Source: Tissierella creatinini | Lineage (GTDB): Bacteria > Bacillota > Clostridia > Tissierellales > Tissierellaceae | Assembly: GCA_005046945.1 (NCBI GenBank) | Contig: SUSS01000003.1 | Coordinates: 85,415 to 149,414, forward strand | DNA: 64,000 bases | Direction: 5' to 3' | Shown: positions 36,077-45,739 of the stretch, piece after piece | Numbering within the stretch: position 1 is the stretch's first letter | Layout: each line of letters begins with the position of its first letter | Program-made: the position numbers and the translations under genes | Notes under the pieces: generated by a model | What the model saw: only the letters and a program-made list of their open reading frames with translations | Database searches by the model: none | Told to the model about the DNA's origin: nothing

Positions 36077-36115
36077 TCAAAAAATAAGTTCTAGGAGTAG
36101 GTCCTAGAACTTATT
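36077..36115 (-). terminator. rho-independent terminator after the TrpX-like gene
   Basis: AATAAGTTCTAGGA pairs perfectly with TCCTAGAACTTATT, followed on the minus strand by a T-run. It closes the single-gene T-box transcript. Confidence 0.9.
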
Positions 36116-36136
36116 ATGATTTTGAATTAGAAATTT

Positions 36137-37132
36137 CTACTTTTCATTACTTTCTACAACAATTGCTCTATCCATCATTTCCTGTGGTAATGTAAGGCCA
36201 AATCTTTCCATTACTTCTGGATTAATGTATAGGCTACTTTCTGTAATTGTCTCAAACTCCATCTCATCCGCAGTCTTTTCCCCTCTTAGTATCTGTGCAG
36301 CCATTCTTCCTGTTTGTTTTCCAAGCTCTATATATTCGATTCCTTCAGAGGCAATAGATCCAAGCCTTACTTGCTCTATCTCGCTTCCAAATATAGGGAT
36401 TTCCCTCTCTCCGGCTCTTTCAAGAAGCAGCGGTAGGGAAGCCACAACTGTATTATCGGTTAAATTTGAAAGGGCATCTACTTGAGGCAATAACTTATCT
36501 AAAACTTGCGGTATATCCGTAGTAGTATTGATTCCCATATCTACTATATTAAATCCATATGTTGGAGCAAGAGTCTTATACTCTTCTATAACTGATACTG
36601 AATTAACTTCACTTGTAGTAAATAATATACCTATATTCTTAGCTTCAGGCATCATAGCTCTTATAAGCTTAAGTTGAGCTTCAACTGGAAGCTTGTCGCT
36701 GGTTCCTGTGATATTGCCTTCTGTCAATTCAGCTGCTACAGGGTCCGTTACTGCTGTAAATACTACCGGTATACCCTTATCCATGGCTACACTGTATGCA
36801 GTTTGCGCCATAGGTGTTGCTATTGCAGCCATCAAATCCACATTTTTACTAGCAAAGTTTTGAAATATTTGATTTGCTGTAGGGATATCGAATTGTGCAT
36901 TGCCATCTATAATCGTAAGATTTTCTCCAACAACGAAACCCTCTTCTTCAAGCCCAAGGATAAAGCCTTCTCTACAATTATCCAATGAACCGTGCTCTCC
37001 AAACTGACCAATACCTATGGTATATTGCTTTACGTCTTCTTGTGAAGGTTCTGTAGAATTTGTACTTGTACATCCTGCTAATACCCCTATTATCATAAGA
37101 AATATTAATCCAATTGAAATCATCTTTTTCAT
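36137..37132 (-). CDS. TrpX-like ABC transporter substrate-binding lipoprotein
   Basis: 331 residues with lipobox GVLAGC and a periplasmic-binding fold of the TrpX/DUF534 family: IGIGQFGEHGSLDNCREGFI, DLMAAIATPMAQTAYSVAMD, PVVFTAVTDPVAAELTEG, KNIGILFTTSEVNS, DALSNLTDNTVVASLP and ASEGIEYIELGKQTGRMAAQ. Relatives bind aromatic amino acids (tryptophan, tyrosine). A T-box leader precedes it and a terminator follows immediately, so it is transcribed alone. The permease and ATPase normally next to trpX are not here. Confidence 0.9.
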   Translation of the reverse strand: MKKMISIGLIFLMIIGVLAGCTSTNSTEPSQEDVKQYTIGIGQFGEHGSLDNCREGFILGLEEEGFVVGENLTIIDGNAQFDIPTANQIFQNFASKNVDLMAAIATPMAQTAYSVAMDKGIPVVFTAVTDPVAAELTEGNITGTSDKLPVEAQLKLIRAMMPEAKNIGILFTTSEVNSVSVIEEYKTLAPTYGFNIVDMGINTTTDIPQVLDKLLPQVDALSNLTDNTVVASLPLLLERAGEREIPIFGSEIEQVRLGSIASEGIEYIELGKQTGRMAAQILRGEKTADEMEFETITESSLYINPEVMERFGLTLPQEMMDRAIVVESNEK

Positions 37133-37204
37133 TTTTATTCTCCTCTCGAATTTTAGTATTTAACTAAAGCGCCACCAGCCACTATCCATAAAATCATCTC
37201 CCTC

Positions 37205-37455
37205 AAAAAACAAATCCCAGGTATTTGCTATTGCAAATACCTGGGACGAATTATCATTTCGCGGTACCACCCAGTTTGACCCAAAGGATCCACTTATCTC
37301 ACATACCAACATATGTGCCACCTTGTTAACGGATGGGTAGCCGTCAGCTCCTACTATATTGATTTCGGACTGCCCTCAAAAGTCCATTCAGCAAAGTTCA
37401 TATGCCGCAATCCCACCACCTGCGACTCTCTTAGATACGATTAAAATGCCTACTA
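37205..37455 (-). ncRNA. T-box leader of the TrpX-like gene
   Basis: On the minus strand it has stem I with AAGAGAGTCGCAGGTGGTG (about 37410-37435), AGTAGG at 37350-37355, the T-box CTGGGTGGTACCGCG (37260-37274), and a terminator in which TCCCAGGTATTTGC pairs with GCAAATACCTGGGA before a T-run (37205-37246). The triplet directly ahead of AGTAGG is TAT (37356-37358), pointing to tRNA-Tyr. Its promoter is TTGACA (37513-37518) and TAATAT (37490-37495), 17 bp apart. Confidence 0.92.
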
Positions 37456-37525
37456 ATCTTTATCAAAGGTTTAAGTTCTATTTTTTTATATATTACTCTA
37501 GGTATTAAAAGTTGTCAATAAATTT

Positions 37526-38266
37526 TTAAACATCTTTTAAAATTCTCTTCAAAAATTCTCTAGTTCTTTCCTGTCTAGGATTATTAAAAATCTCTTCAGG
37601 ATGTCCTTGCTCTGCTATTACGCCTTGATCCATAAATACTACCCTATCTGACACCTCTCTTGCAAATCCCATTTCATGTGTTACTATAAGCATTGTAAGC
37701 CCAGTTTCTGCAAGGTCCTTCATTACCCTTAAGACCTCTCCAACCATTTCAGGATCCAATGCAGATGTTGGTTCATCAAAAAGCATTACATCAGGCTCCA
37801 TGGAAAGGGCTCTGGCTATGGCAACACGCTGCTTTTGTCCACCTGAAAGCTGTCTTGGCTTTGCATGGATATAATTTTCCATTCCAACGTTTTTTAAATA
37901 TCTTAAAGCCACCTCTTCAGCTTCTTCCTTGCTTCTCTTTAGCACCTTTATTTGTCCTACTGTACAGTTATTAATGACATCATGGTTGTCAAAGAGATTG
38001 AACTGCTGGAATACCATTCCCAGCTTGGTTCTATAAGCATATATATCATGTTTATCATCTAGGATGTTTTCCCCATTATATATGATTTTACCGTTTGTAG
38101 GTTTCTCTAAAAGATTTATACATCGGAGCAGAGTAGACTTGCCAGACCCTGATGAACCAATAATCGATACAACCTCTCCCTTATTAACGGAAAAGTCTAT
38201 ATCCTTTAAGACTTCATGGCTTCCAAAGGACTTGCTAAGATGTTGTACCTCTATTACTTTTTCCAT
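37526..38266 (-). CDS. polar amino-acid ABC transporter ATPase (GlnQ-type)
   Basis: About 246 residues. Walker A is [10 protein letters not shown]-loop [19 protein letters not shown], signature [15 protein letters not shown], Walker [21 protein letters not shown] and the switch His in VTHEMGFA. It belongs to the polar amino-acid (GlnQ/HisP) class. I prefer the ATG at 38264-38266; the GTG at 38275 overlaps the ribosome site AGAGGTGGAG. It is last in a binding protein-permease-ATPase order. Confidence 0.93.
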   Translation of the reverse strand: MEKVIEVQHLSKSFGSHEVLKDIDFSVNKGEVVSIIGSSGSGKSTLLRCINLLEKPTNGKIIYNGENILDDKHDIYAYRTKLGMVFQQFNLFDNHDVINNCTVGQIKVLKRSKEEAEEVALRYLKNVGMENYIHAKPRQLSGGQKQRVAIARALSMEPDVMLFDEPTSALDPEMVGEVLRVMKDLAETGLTMLIVTHEMGFAREVSDRVVFMDQGVIAEQGHPEEIFNNPRQERTREFLKRILKDV

Positions 38267-38319
38267 ATTCTCCACCTCTAAAATCTCTTATCTTTATTTT
38301 GTATTTTTCTTTCAATATC

Positions 38320-39057
38320 TTAAAGTCTTTCTACCTGCATCTGATTTCCTGCCATAATGTAGTTTGCAGGCCCTTCAAATCTTTTCTCTGCAGCTCTTAA
38401 AATCCTTGTAATTGTATATGTCATTATAAGATATATAATACTTGCAATGAAATATGGTTCAAAGAAACTAAAAGTCGCTCCGGCAATGGACTTGGTCTGG
38501 AAGAATAATTCAGTTACAGATATTACATTCAATACTGATGTATCCTTAATGTTTATAACGAATTCATTGCCTGTAGCAGGAAGAATATTTCGTATAACCT
38601 GAGGAAGGATTACATTCATCATGGTTTGAACATGGGTCATCCCCACTGCCTGAGCTGCCTCAAATTGCCCTTTATCTATAGAGATGATTCCACCTCTTAC
38701 GATTTCCGACATATATGCACCAGTATTTATGGATACGATAAATATTGCCGCACCAATTCTATTTAACTGCACTCCAAAAGCCTGAGCCGTTCCATAATAA
38801 ATTACCATAGACTGAACTATCATAGGCGTACCACGGAAGAACTCAATATAAACAGATAATAATTTGTTTGCAATATTTAGTAAAACTCTCTTACCGCCCT
38901 TATCAGGAATTGGTATTGTTCGAACAATCCCCACTAATAATCCTATAACAAGTCCTATTATGGTACCAACTATGGATATTAAAAGAGTCATTCCCGCGCC
39001 ACGAACGAACATTGGCCAATTATCAACGGCGACCTTTATAATAGATTCTAGGCTCAT
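38320..39057 (-). CDS. polar amino-acid ABC transporter permease
   Basis: 245 residues with five membrane segments. The HEAT-family permease motif is RGTPMIVQSMVIYYG, followed by the EAA loop IDKGQFEAAQAVGMTHVQTM and VILPQVIRNILPATGNEF. The AAGGAGG site is next to the ATG. It lies 44 bp ahead of the ATPase gene. Confidence 0.93.
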   Translation of the reverse strand: MSLESIIKVAVDNWPMFVRGAGMTLLISIVGTIIGLVIGLLVGIVRTIPIPDKGGKRVLLNIANKLLSVYIEFFRGTPMIVQSMVIYYGTAQAFGVQLNRIGAAIFIVSINTGAYMSEIVRGGIISIDKGQFEAAQAVGMTHVQTMMNVILPQVIRNILPATGNEFVINIKDTSVLNVISVTELFFQTKSIAGATFSFFEPYFIASIIYLIMTYTITRILRAAEKRFEGPANYIMAGNQMQVERL

Positions 39058-39080
39058 TTTTTTCCTCCTTAAAACATGCT

Positions 39081-39107
39081 AAAACTGACTATATCTATAG
39101 CCAGTTT
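39081..39107. terminator. intercistronic hairpin between binding protein and permease
   Basis: AAAACTGACTATA and TATAGCCAGTTTT form a stem with one mismatch. As in the liv operon, it may leave the binding-protein message more abundant than the permease message. Confidence 0.55.
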
Positions 39108-39125
39108 TATTCATATCCATTTAAA

Positions 39126-39989
39126 TTAATTTGCTGAAGGTTGATTTACAATTGCATCATCCATAATTTGTTGACGCTCTTCTTCTGAAATTTGAGATAG
39201 TATTTCATTTATCTTATCTTTTAATTCACTATCCTTTTTTAATCCTACTGCAATTGCTGTATCATCATCTAAGGTTTCAAAACCGTCTTCAAATTCAACA
39301 AAAGCAAAGTTGGAGTTTGCTGATGATGCGCTTATTCCTTCCGGACGCTCAGATACATATCCGTCTATAATTCCTGACTGAAGTGCAGCTCTCATAGCTG
39401 GGAAGTCTGACATAGCAGTTTCCTTATTTACTCCCTCAATTTGGTCTATTACAGTATAATGGAATGTATTAAGCTGTGCAGTAACCTTTGCTCCTTTAAA
39501 GTCTTGAATGCTCTTTGCATTACTATATGGTCCACCATTTTTAACTACCATTACAAGATCTGATTTATAATAGTTATCTGAGAAATCTATATTTTTCGCT
39601 CTTTCAGCTGTTGGTGACATGCCTGCTATAATTGCATCAATAGTTCCTGAAGTAAGAGCTGGTAGAAGTCCATCCCATTCAGTCTTCACAATTACAAGTT
39701 CCTTACCTAATCCTTCTGCTATTTTCTTTGCAATTTCAACATCATATCCACCGGCATATTCTGCATTGCCATCGATTTTTACTCCGCCGTTTGAGTCATC
39801 TGCTTGAGTCCAGTTAAAAGGTGGATAACCCGCTTCAAGGCCTACTTTAAAAGTTCCCTTTTCTTCATCCGCAGGCGTCTCTGCAGGTGTCTTTGCTGGT
39901 GTCTCTGCTGGTGTCTGGCTAGATGTACATCCCGCTAACAAACTTAACATAAGTGCTAGGACTAAAAAAACAGATAATTTTCTCTTCAT
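39126..39989 (-). CDS. amino-acid ABC transporter substrate-binding lipoprotein
   Basis: 287 residues with lipobox LSLLAGC, a TPAETPAKTPAETPADE linker, and an SBP family 3 fold: FKVGLEAGYPPFNWTQ, GGYDVEIAKKIAEGLG, WDGLLPALTSGTIDAIIAGM and AERAKNIDFSDNYYKSD. This is a polar or basic amino-acid binder; the exact ligand cannot be read. It is the first gene of the three-gene importer. A short terminator-containing leader lies upstream. Confidence 0.92.
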   Translation of the reverse strand: MKRKLSVFLVLALMLSLLAGCTSSQTPAETPAKTPAETPADEEKGTFKVGLEAGYPPFNWTQADDSNGGVKIDGNAEYAGGYDVEIAKKIAEGLGKELVIVKTEWDGLLPALTSGTIDAIIAGMSPTAERAKNIDFSDNYYKSDLVMVVKNGGPYSNAKSIQDFKGAKVTAQLNTFHYTVIDQIEGVNKETAMSDFPAMRAALQSGIIDGYVSERPEGISASSANSNFAFVEFEDGFETLDDDTAIAVGLKKDSELKDKINEILSQISEEERQQIMDDAIVNQPSAN

Positions 39990-40034
39990 CTTAATCTCTC
40001 CTTATTTTAGCATGTGAATTATTATCAAAACATA

Positions 40035-40140
40035 TAAAAAAACAAAAACACCTTACAGGATATGTAGGTGCATATTGATACCACCTCTAGCTCCCCCTAA
40101 GGATGAGGATTTTCTAAAGTTTTGATTTCATATATGATAC
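40035..40140 (-). ncRNA. short attenuator leader, T-box-like remnant
   Basis: On the minus strand, a promoter (TTGACA at 40158-40163, TATCAT at 40134-40139) is followed by about 100 bases containing AGAGGTGGTATCAATATGCACC and a hairpin CACCTACA...TGTAAGGTG with a T-run. The AGAGGTGGTATC block resembles the T-box sequence (GGTGGNACC), but no stem I, specifier loop or AGTAGG is present in the space available. It may be a truncated T-box or a different small aptamer. Confidence 0.45.
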
Positions 40141-40192
40141 CATTATAGCATAAGGCTTGTCAATAAAAAAGGTCTAAAACTCAAGCTTATAG

Positions 40193-41392
<1,200 letters not shown>

Positions 41393-41405
41393 ATAAAAGC
41401 ACCTA

Positions 41406-41449
41406 AATATTAAAGCCGCTCTCCATATAGGAAGAACGGCTTTAATATT
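41406..41449. terminator. terminator after mnmA
   Basis: AATATTAAAGCCG pairs with CGGCTTTAATATT, a perfect 13-bp stem with an 18-base loop, between converging mnmA and the padR gene. Confidence 0.7.
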
Positions 41450-41462
41450 CCTGCTAATAATA

Positions 41463-41858
41463 TTATTGCTTTATGAATACCTGCTCTGCATCTTTTATAA
41501 TCTTATCGATTTTCTTCTTATATACTTGGAGAGAGCTTATCCAATTTTTCAGGCATTCGAAACCCTTATCAGTTATCATATAGTTTTTCTTTGCTGGGCC
41601 CGCCTCATCCAAAACCCATTCAAATGCCACCAATTCCCTATCTTCTAAGGTTCTTAAGGTACGATACACCCCAGTATTATCTGCTTTTTCTTCCTCAAAA
41701 ATATTCCGGCGCTCCAATTCTTGTATGAGCATATACCCATGCATATTCTGCTCTGCAAGAATTATCAGTATATTAGGCTGTAGTAATTTATCAAGGTTAT
41801 ATCCCTTGCAAGAGCATTTAAAATTTTCATCTAATAGTTTTAAAATTTTATTATCCAT
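41463..41858 (-). CDS. PadR-family transcriptional regulator
   Basis: About 131 residues with a winged helix-turn-helix: PNILIILAEQNMHGYMLIQEL, then DNTGVYRTLRTLEDRELVAFEW and AKKNYMITDKGFECLKNWI, followed by a C-terminal dimer helix. The ATG at 41856-41858 follows AAAGGAGATATAGACAG; longer in-frame versions extend into the DUF5714 gene end and are unlikely. Its N-terminal 18 residues contain a CSC pair (FKCSCKG), unusual for PadR. It lies 29 bp after the DUF5714 gene and probably senses or controls the same function. Confidence 0.85.
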   Translation of the reverse strand: MDNKILKLLDENFKCSCKGYNLDKLLQPNILIILAEQNMHGYMLIQELERRNIFEEEKADNTGVYRTLRTLEDRELVAFEWVLDEAGPAKKNYMITDKGFECLKNWISSLQVYKKKIDKIIKDAEQVFIKQ

Positions 41859-41887
41859 ACTGTCTATATCTCCTTTATCAGCATTTT

Positions 41888-42502
41888 CTAAACCTTGTAG
41901 ACTTCTATAGGAGTCGAAAAATTGTAAAATGGACATTCTCCCTTTTTGCATTCTTCTAAATTTTTTTGATAATGTGTACATTGAATAGACTCAGTTGTGC
42001 CCAAATCAAGGCCTAATTCTTCCTTACTAAATTTTTCTCCTATTTGTAGAGCAATATATGAATTCCGCTTGCAGCATCGTGGTCCATCGATTTCAGAAAT
42101 CTTTAACAAACATTCTCCAACGACTTTATTGGTAAGGGCCCATGTATGTACTGAATATTGATTTGAATCCGTTAAAATACTCAAATATATACCAAGACCC
42201 ACGGCAGCACCACAGCTTCCATACAGACCACAAAAGGCAGGCAGGATATTTTTAGCTCGCATCATCGCTTCCATCAAGTCACTCTGTAGACTTTCAACAG
42301 ACCTGCCCTGGGTTTTATATGAAGCTGTAAGCATAGCTGCGGGGATTAAATAATGGTGCTGAGGACAATGCATTTTCAACTTTGGGAAATCCATTAAATG
42401 CAATGCCAGCTCCATAGCTTGTATAGTATCCTTGCCTTTGTAAATTAGAAGACACTCCTCAGTAATATACCTGGTGACATCATCATATGATTTTAAATCC
42501 AT
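41888..42502 (-). CDS. DUF5714 domain protein
   Basis: 204 residues of the DUF5714 family, seen in ILPAFCGLYGSCGAAVGLGI, MHCPQHHYLIPAAMLTA and GPRCCKRNSYIALQIG. It is Cys-rich, with a C-terminal CTHYQKNLEECKKGECPFY cluster that could bind iron-sulfur or another metal. The function is unknown; relatives occur in methylotrophic and clostridial anaerobes, sometimes beside methyltransferases. It forms a two-gene unit with the PadR regulator. Confidence 0.8.
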   Translation of the reverse strand: MDLKSYDDVTRYITEECLLIYKGKDTIQAMELALHLMDFPKLKMHCPQHHYLIPAAMLTASYKTQGRSVESLQSDLMEAMMRAKNILPAFCGLYGSCGAAVGLGIYLSILTDSNQYSVHTWALTNKVVGECLLKISEIDGPRCCKRNSYIALQIGEKFSKEELGLDLGTTESIQCTHYQKNLEECKKGECPFYNFSTPIEVYKV

Positions 42503-42705
42503 TTTTGAACACCTCTATATTAGAATTTTAATGCCACTTAATTGTTTTGTTTGTATAGCATTTGATTTAGTCTCCTATTAGAATTAGTCTAATAATTAAT
42601 GGTATTATAATTAATATTGTAATAATTGTCAATAATCTTTCTAAATTAGGATATTTCCTCTTTATAAAATTGAACCAAATTCTCACCCACCCTCAAAGGT
42701 GCTTT

Positions 42706-43584
42706 TTAATTACCAATGTTTTTATTTAGATTAGACTTCTTCTTGTACTTTCTCTTCTTAACAGTCCTAATATTTCCCTGATGTTGGATTTTACTTTTTT
42801 CCTGCTTCATAGACACCCACATGGCAGTTCCGCCCTTTTCGTCAGGCATTATATCAAGAAAGTCGAATTTCTTAAGGAATTTGGAAAGCTTAGTATCTCC
42901 ATAATTTCTTACATCAAAATCCGGATACCTCTTTGCTAACCTGTTGCCTATCTCACCTAGATTCATCTTTTGATCTTCTGAATCCACTTCGTTTAGTAAC
43001 TTTATTATGGCCATTTTAATAACTTCAATATCCGTCATACTCTTTTCAGCATCACCATTTGCATTAGAAGATGTTTGTTTATCAGTTAATAAAATATTAT
43101 TTTTACTTGAATCTTTAGCCGGTATGTTTTCTTCTATAGAGGTAACTTCAGTATTAGCCAATACATCTAGGTATTTGAAGTGATTACATGCTGAAATAAA
43201 GGGTTTAGGAGTCTTTCTTTCCCCCATTCCTACGACCAACATACCTGACTCTCTGAGTCTAGAGGATAGCTTGGTAAAGTCACTATCACTGGATACTATA
43301 CAATATCCCTCTACATAGCCTGAATATAATATATCCATTGCATCTATTATCATCGCTGAATCCGTGGCATTTTTTCCTATGGTATAACTATACTGTTGAA
43401 CAGGAGTCACAGAATTTTCTAAGAGCACATCCTTCCATGCAGCTACATTGGGCTTAGTCCAGTCTCCATAAATCCTCTTATATGTAGCCACTCCATAGTT
43501 TGCTATTTCATCGAATATGTATTTTATATATTTTGCAGAAACGTTATCAGCATCTATCAAAACTGCAAATCGTTTTTCTTCCAC
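42706..43584 (-). CDS. NYN-domain (LabA-like) protein with OST-HTH/LOTUS domain
   Basis: 292 residues. The N-terminal NYN/PIN-like nuclease domain (about 5-145) has VLIDADNVSAKYI, GKNATDSAMIIDAMDIL and CIVSSDSDFTKLSSRLRESG, with the acidic residues of the predicted metal site. After a linker, an OST-HTH domain (about 190-265: IKLLNEVDSEDQKMNLGEIG, RNYGDTKLSKFLKKF) is followed by a Lys/Arg-rich tail suited to RNA binding. A role in RNA processing or decay is inferred. The start is GTG after AGGAGGTATAAA. Confidence 0.88.
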   Translation of the reverse strand: MEEKRFAVLIDADNVSAKYIKYIFDEIANYGVATYKRIYGDWTKPNVAAWKDVLLENSVTPVQQYSYTIGKNATDSAMIIDAMDILYSGYVEGYCIVSSDSDFTKLSSRLRESGMLVVGMGERKTPKPFISACNHFKYLDVLANTEVTSIEENIPAKDSSKNNILLTDKQTSSNANGDAEKSMTDIEVIKMAIIKLLNEVDSEDQKMNLGEIGNRLAKRYPDFDVRNYGDTKLSKFLKKFDFLDIMPDEKGGTAMWVSMKQEKSKIQHQGNIRTVKKRKYKKKSNLNKNIGN

Positions 43585-43615
43585 TTTATACCTCCTAGTT
43601 ATTGTCCTAATTTAC

Positions 43616-43649
43616 ACGAGTTTGGGGACATCTTCACATTGTTATTATA
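43616..43649 (-). repeat. partial dispersed repeat, copy G
   Basis: GGGGACATCTTCACATTGTTATTATA on the plus strand closely follows the terminal GGGGACATCTTCGCCTCGTTATA of copy D, but only this end remains. Confidence 0.5.
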
Positions 43650-43706
43650 CTACACTTGTGAACAATTCTCTATTCAGCAAAAACTCATTAAAAATCAAAA
43701 AATCCT

Positions 43707-43754
43707 TGACTCGTAGAATTATTGTATATATAATATTATTGTAATAATTACAGG
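43707..43754 (+). promoter_or_regulatory. perR promoter with PerR-type operator
   Basis: TTGACT (43707-43712) and TATAAT (43730-43735) are 17 bp apart. TTGTAATAATTACAG at 43740-43754 directly follows; it is a 7-1-7 palindrome of the PerR box class (TTATAATNATTATAA). The placement over the start site implies autorepression of perR-rbr. Confidence 0.82.
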
Positions 43755-43791
43755 TTAGTATTTATTACCGCTTTGAGAGGGGATGAAAATT

Positions 43792-44220
43792 ATGAAAGCC
43801 AGTTATAACGATTTAGTTACAGAACTAAAAAATAAGGAAATTCGTCTTTCCCATCAGAGGCTTATGATTCTGAAATATATGAATGATAATAGAATTCATC
43901 CTACTGTAGATGAAATATATACTCATCTCAACAAGGAGATTCCAACTTTATCAAAGACTACTATATATAATACACTAAATGCACTAGTAGAAGCAGGATT
44001 GGTGAGAATAGTTACCTTAGGTGACAAAGAATCCAAATATGATATCGTAACTGACGACCACGGACATTTTAAGTGTAACTCATGTGGAAATATTTATGAC
44101 TTTGAAATTAAGATGGAATCTCTTGGCTCAGATGAACTCAAGGACTTTAAAATCCACAAAAAAGACGTTTATTTTAGTGGCCTATGCCCACATTGTTTAA
44201 AGAAGAAAATAGAAAATTAA
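43792..44220 (+). CDS. perR: PerR-type Fur-family peroxide regulator
   Basis: 142 residues. Winged helix RLSHQRLMILKYM through TTIYNTLNALVEAGLV, then the regulatory site DDHGHFKCNSCGNIYDF with a structural CxxC; a second pair, CPHC, lies at the end. Metal-ligand His and Asp residues fit PerR or Fur; the PerR call rests on the operator, on the rubrerythrin gene 18 bp downstream, and on the selenoperoxiredoxin sharing the operator. Of two ATGs, the one at 43792 has correct spacing from GAGGGG. Confidence 0.88.
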   Translation: MKASYNDLVTELKNKEIRLSHQRLMILKYMNDNRIHPTVDEIYTHLNKEIPTLSKTTIYNTLNALVEAGLVRIVTLGDKESKYDIVTDDHGHFKCNSCGNIYDFEIKMESLGSDELKDFKIHKKDVYFSGLCPHCLKKKIEN

Positions 44221-44237
44221 AATATGGAGGAGATATT

Positions 44238-44729
44238 ATGTCAGAACAACTAATCAAAAATTTAATGGATTCATTTGCTGGAGAATCACAGGCTAACAGA
44301 AAATACTTATCTTATGCTAAGAAAGCCGAAGCAGAAGGAAAATTAAATGCAGCAAAATTATTTAGAGCAGCTTCTGATGCAGAAGCAATACATGCTGCAA
44401 ATCACTTGAAAAATGCCGGAAAGCTACTTTCAACTTCTGAAAACCTACAAGATGCAATAAAAGGCGAAACTTTCGAATTCGAATCAATGTACCCACCATA
44501 TCTAGAACATGCAAAAGAAGTAGGAAATAAAGCTGCAGAAATTGGATTCTATGGTGCTATGGAAGCCGAAGGAGTTCATGCTAAGCTTTTTGCAGAGGCA
44601 TTATCAAATATCGATAGTACTGAGGAAGTATTCTACTATCTATGCCCTCTTTGTGGAAATATTGAATATGGTATTCCTGAAAAATGTTCTATTTGTAATG
44701 TCCCTGGCGATAAATTTATTAAATACTAA
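44238..44729 (+). CDS. rbr: rubrerythrin
   Basis: NADH peroxidase partner that removes H2O2 in anaerobes. 163 residues. The ferritin-like di-iron domain has FAGESQANRKYLSYA, AASDAEAIHAANHL and MEAEGVHAKLFAEAL with the Glu/His ligands. A short C-terminal rubredoxin follows (CPLCGNI...CSICNVPGDKF). GGAGGAGATATT precedes the ATG. It forms an operon with perR. Confidence 0.95.
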   Translation: MSEQLIKNLMDSFAGESQANRKYLSYAKKAEAEGKLNAAKLFRAASDAEAIHAANHLKNAGKLLSTSENLQDAIKGETFEFESMYPPYLEHAKEVGNKAAEIGFYGAMEAEGVHAKLFAEALSNIDSTEEVFYYLCPLCGNIEYGIPEKCSICNVPGDKFIKY

Positions 44730-44744
44730 AATTAAAAATTAAGA

Positions 44745-44783
44745 AGCCCAGAAGATCAATTAAATTGATTTTCTGGGTTTTAT
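44745..44783. terminator. terminator between rbr and the folate operon
   Basis: GCCCAGAAGATCAATT pairs with AATTGATTTTCTGGG around a short loop, followed by TTTTATTT on the plus strand. Confidence 0.85.
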
Positions 44784-45263
44784 TTAATATTTTAAAATAT
44801 ACTTCTCACCATTTAAAAACCTCTTACATTGTCCCTTTGCAGTACAAGTATAGCAAGGCCTTGAAATTTTATCAGCTTCAAATATTATAGCACCAAGATT
44901 AGTGCTTTGTTTTTCACTTCTATGGGACTTGATTGCTCTTAGAACCTCATCTATTTCAGATTCCATAAACCCACATCTTAATAAAATCGGTTGAGCTAGT
45001 TCGCTGCTTGCAATAGCATGGTCTTTTCCATCCTTATATTCTATCCATCTTCCAATATCATGAAGCAGTCCTACTGCATATATCAGTTCCTTATCTATGC
45101 CATAACCTTTCTCTAGATTGATTATATATGCAACCCTGGAAACATCCATGAAATGATTTATGTCATGATGGCAAAAGATTCTTTCAACTTCAAGGGCTTG
45201 GTTGTTTTTTAGATAGGATTTAAAATCTTCATCTTCAAGAATACAGTTGATTCTATCCATCAT
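44784..45263 (-). CDS. HD-domain phosphohydrolase in the folate operon
   Basis: 159 residues. HD-superfamily motifs are FCHHDINHFMDVSRVAYII, LLHDIGRWIEY and ISRPCYTC downstream, with metal ligands H...HD...D. Residues 135-147 hold CYTCTAKGQC, three Cys near the C-terminus. It overlaps the end of folK by four bases, so it is translated with the folate genes. An HD protein recurs in clostridial fol operons; a role in dephosphorylating dihydroneopterin triphosphate is possible but unproven. Confidence 0.85.
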   Translation of the reverse strand: MMDRINCILEDEDFKSYLKNNQALEVERIFCHHDINHFMDVSRVAYIINLEKGYGIDKELIYAVGLLHDIGRWIEYKDGKDHAIASSELAQPILLRCGFMESEIDEVLRAIKSHRSEKQSTNLGAIIFEADKISRPCYTCTAKGQCKRFLNGEKYILKY

Positions 45264-45739
45264 TTATTCACCTTTCTGATTTCCTCACCCTTTAGGTTTT
45301 CAACAATTTCCTTAATAGACTTGTTATCAATGACCATTTTTGGAGCAATTTCAAATAAAGGCACCATGACAAAATTTCTTTCCTGCATCCTTGGATGTGG
45401 TATATTAAGGTTTTCAGTTTCTATCTTTAGATTATCATAAATTAATATATCAACATCTATATTCCTTGGTCCATTTATTATGGTCTTGATTCTTTTCATA
45501 TCCTTTTCAATGCTTTGTGTAAACTCCAATAGTTCAAAAGGATTTAATTCTGTTTGACCTTCAAGAACTATATTAAGAAACCAAGGTTGGTCCTTGAATC
45601 CAACGGGTTCGGTTTCATAAAATGAAGATTTTTTAATAATGTTTATCTTCTTTTCCAAAAGCATTAGAGCTGTCTCAATATTATTTCTACTTTCACCTAT
45701 ATTACTTCCTAAGCCTAAATAAATCCTATGCATAGTCAT
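45260..45739 (-). CDS. folK: 2-amino-4-hydroxy-6-hydroxymethyldihydropteridine pyrophosphokinase
   Basis: Pyrophosphorylates hydroxymethyldihydropterin in folate synthesis. 159 residues with YLGLGSNIGESRNNI, SSFYETEPVGFKDQPWFLN, and the catalytic GPRNIDVDILIYDN and IPHPRMQERNFVMVPL. It overlaps folB by 14 bases, so translation is coupled. No folP is visible in the window. Confidence 0.96.
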   Translation of the reverse strand: MTMHRIYLGLGSNIGESRNNIETALMLLEKKINIIKKSSFYETEPVGFKDQPWFLNIVLEGQTELNPFELLEFTQSIEKDMKRIKTIINGPRNIDVDILIYDNLKIETENLNIPHPRMQERNFVMVPLFEIAPKMVIDNKSIKEIVENLKGEEIRKVNK

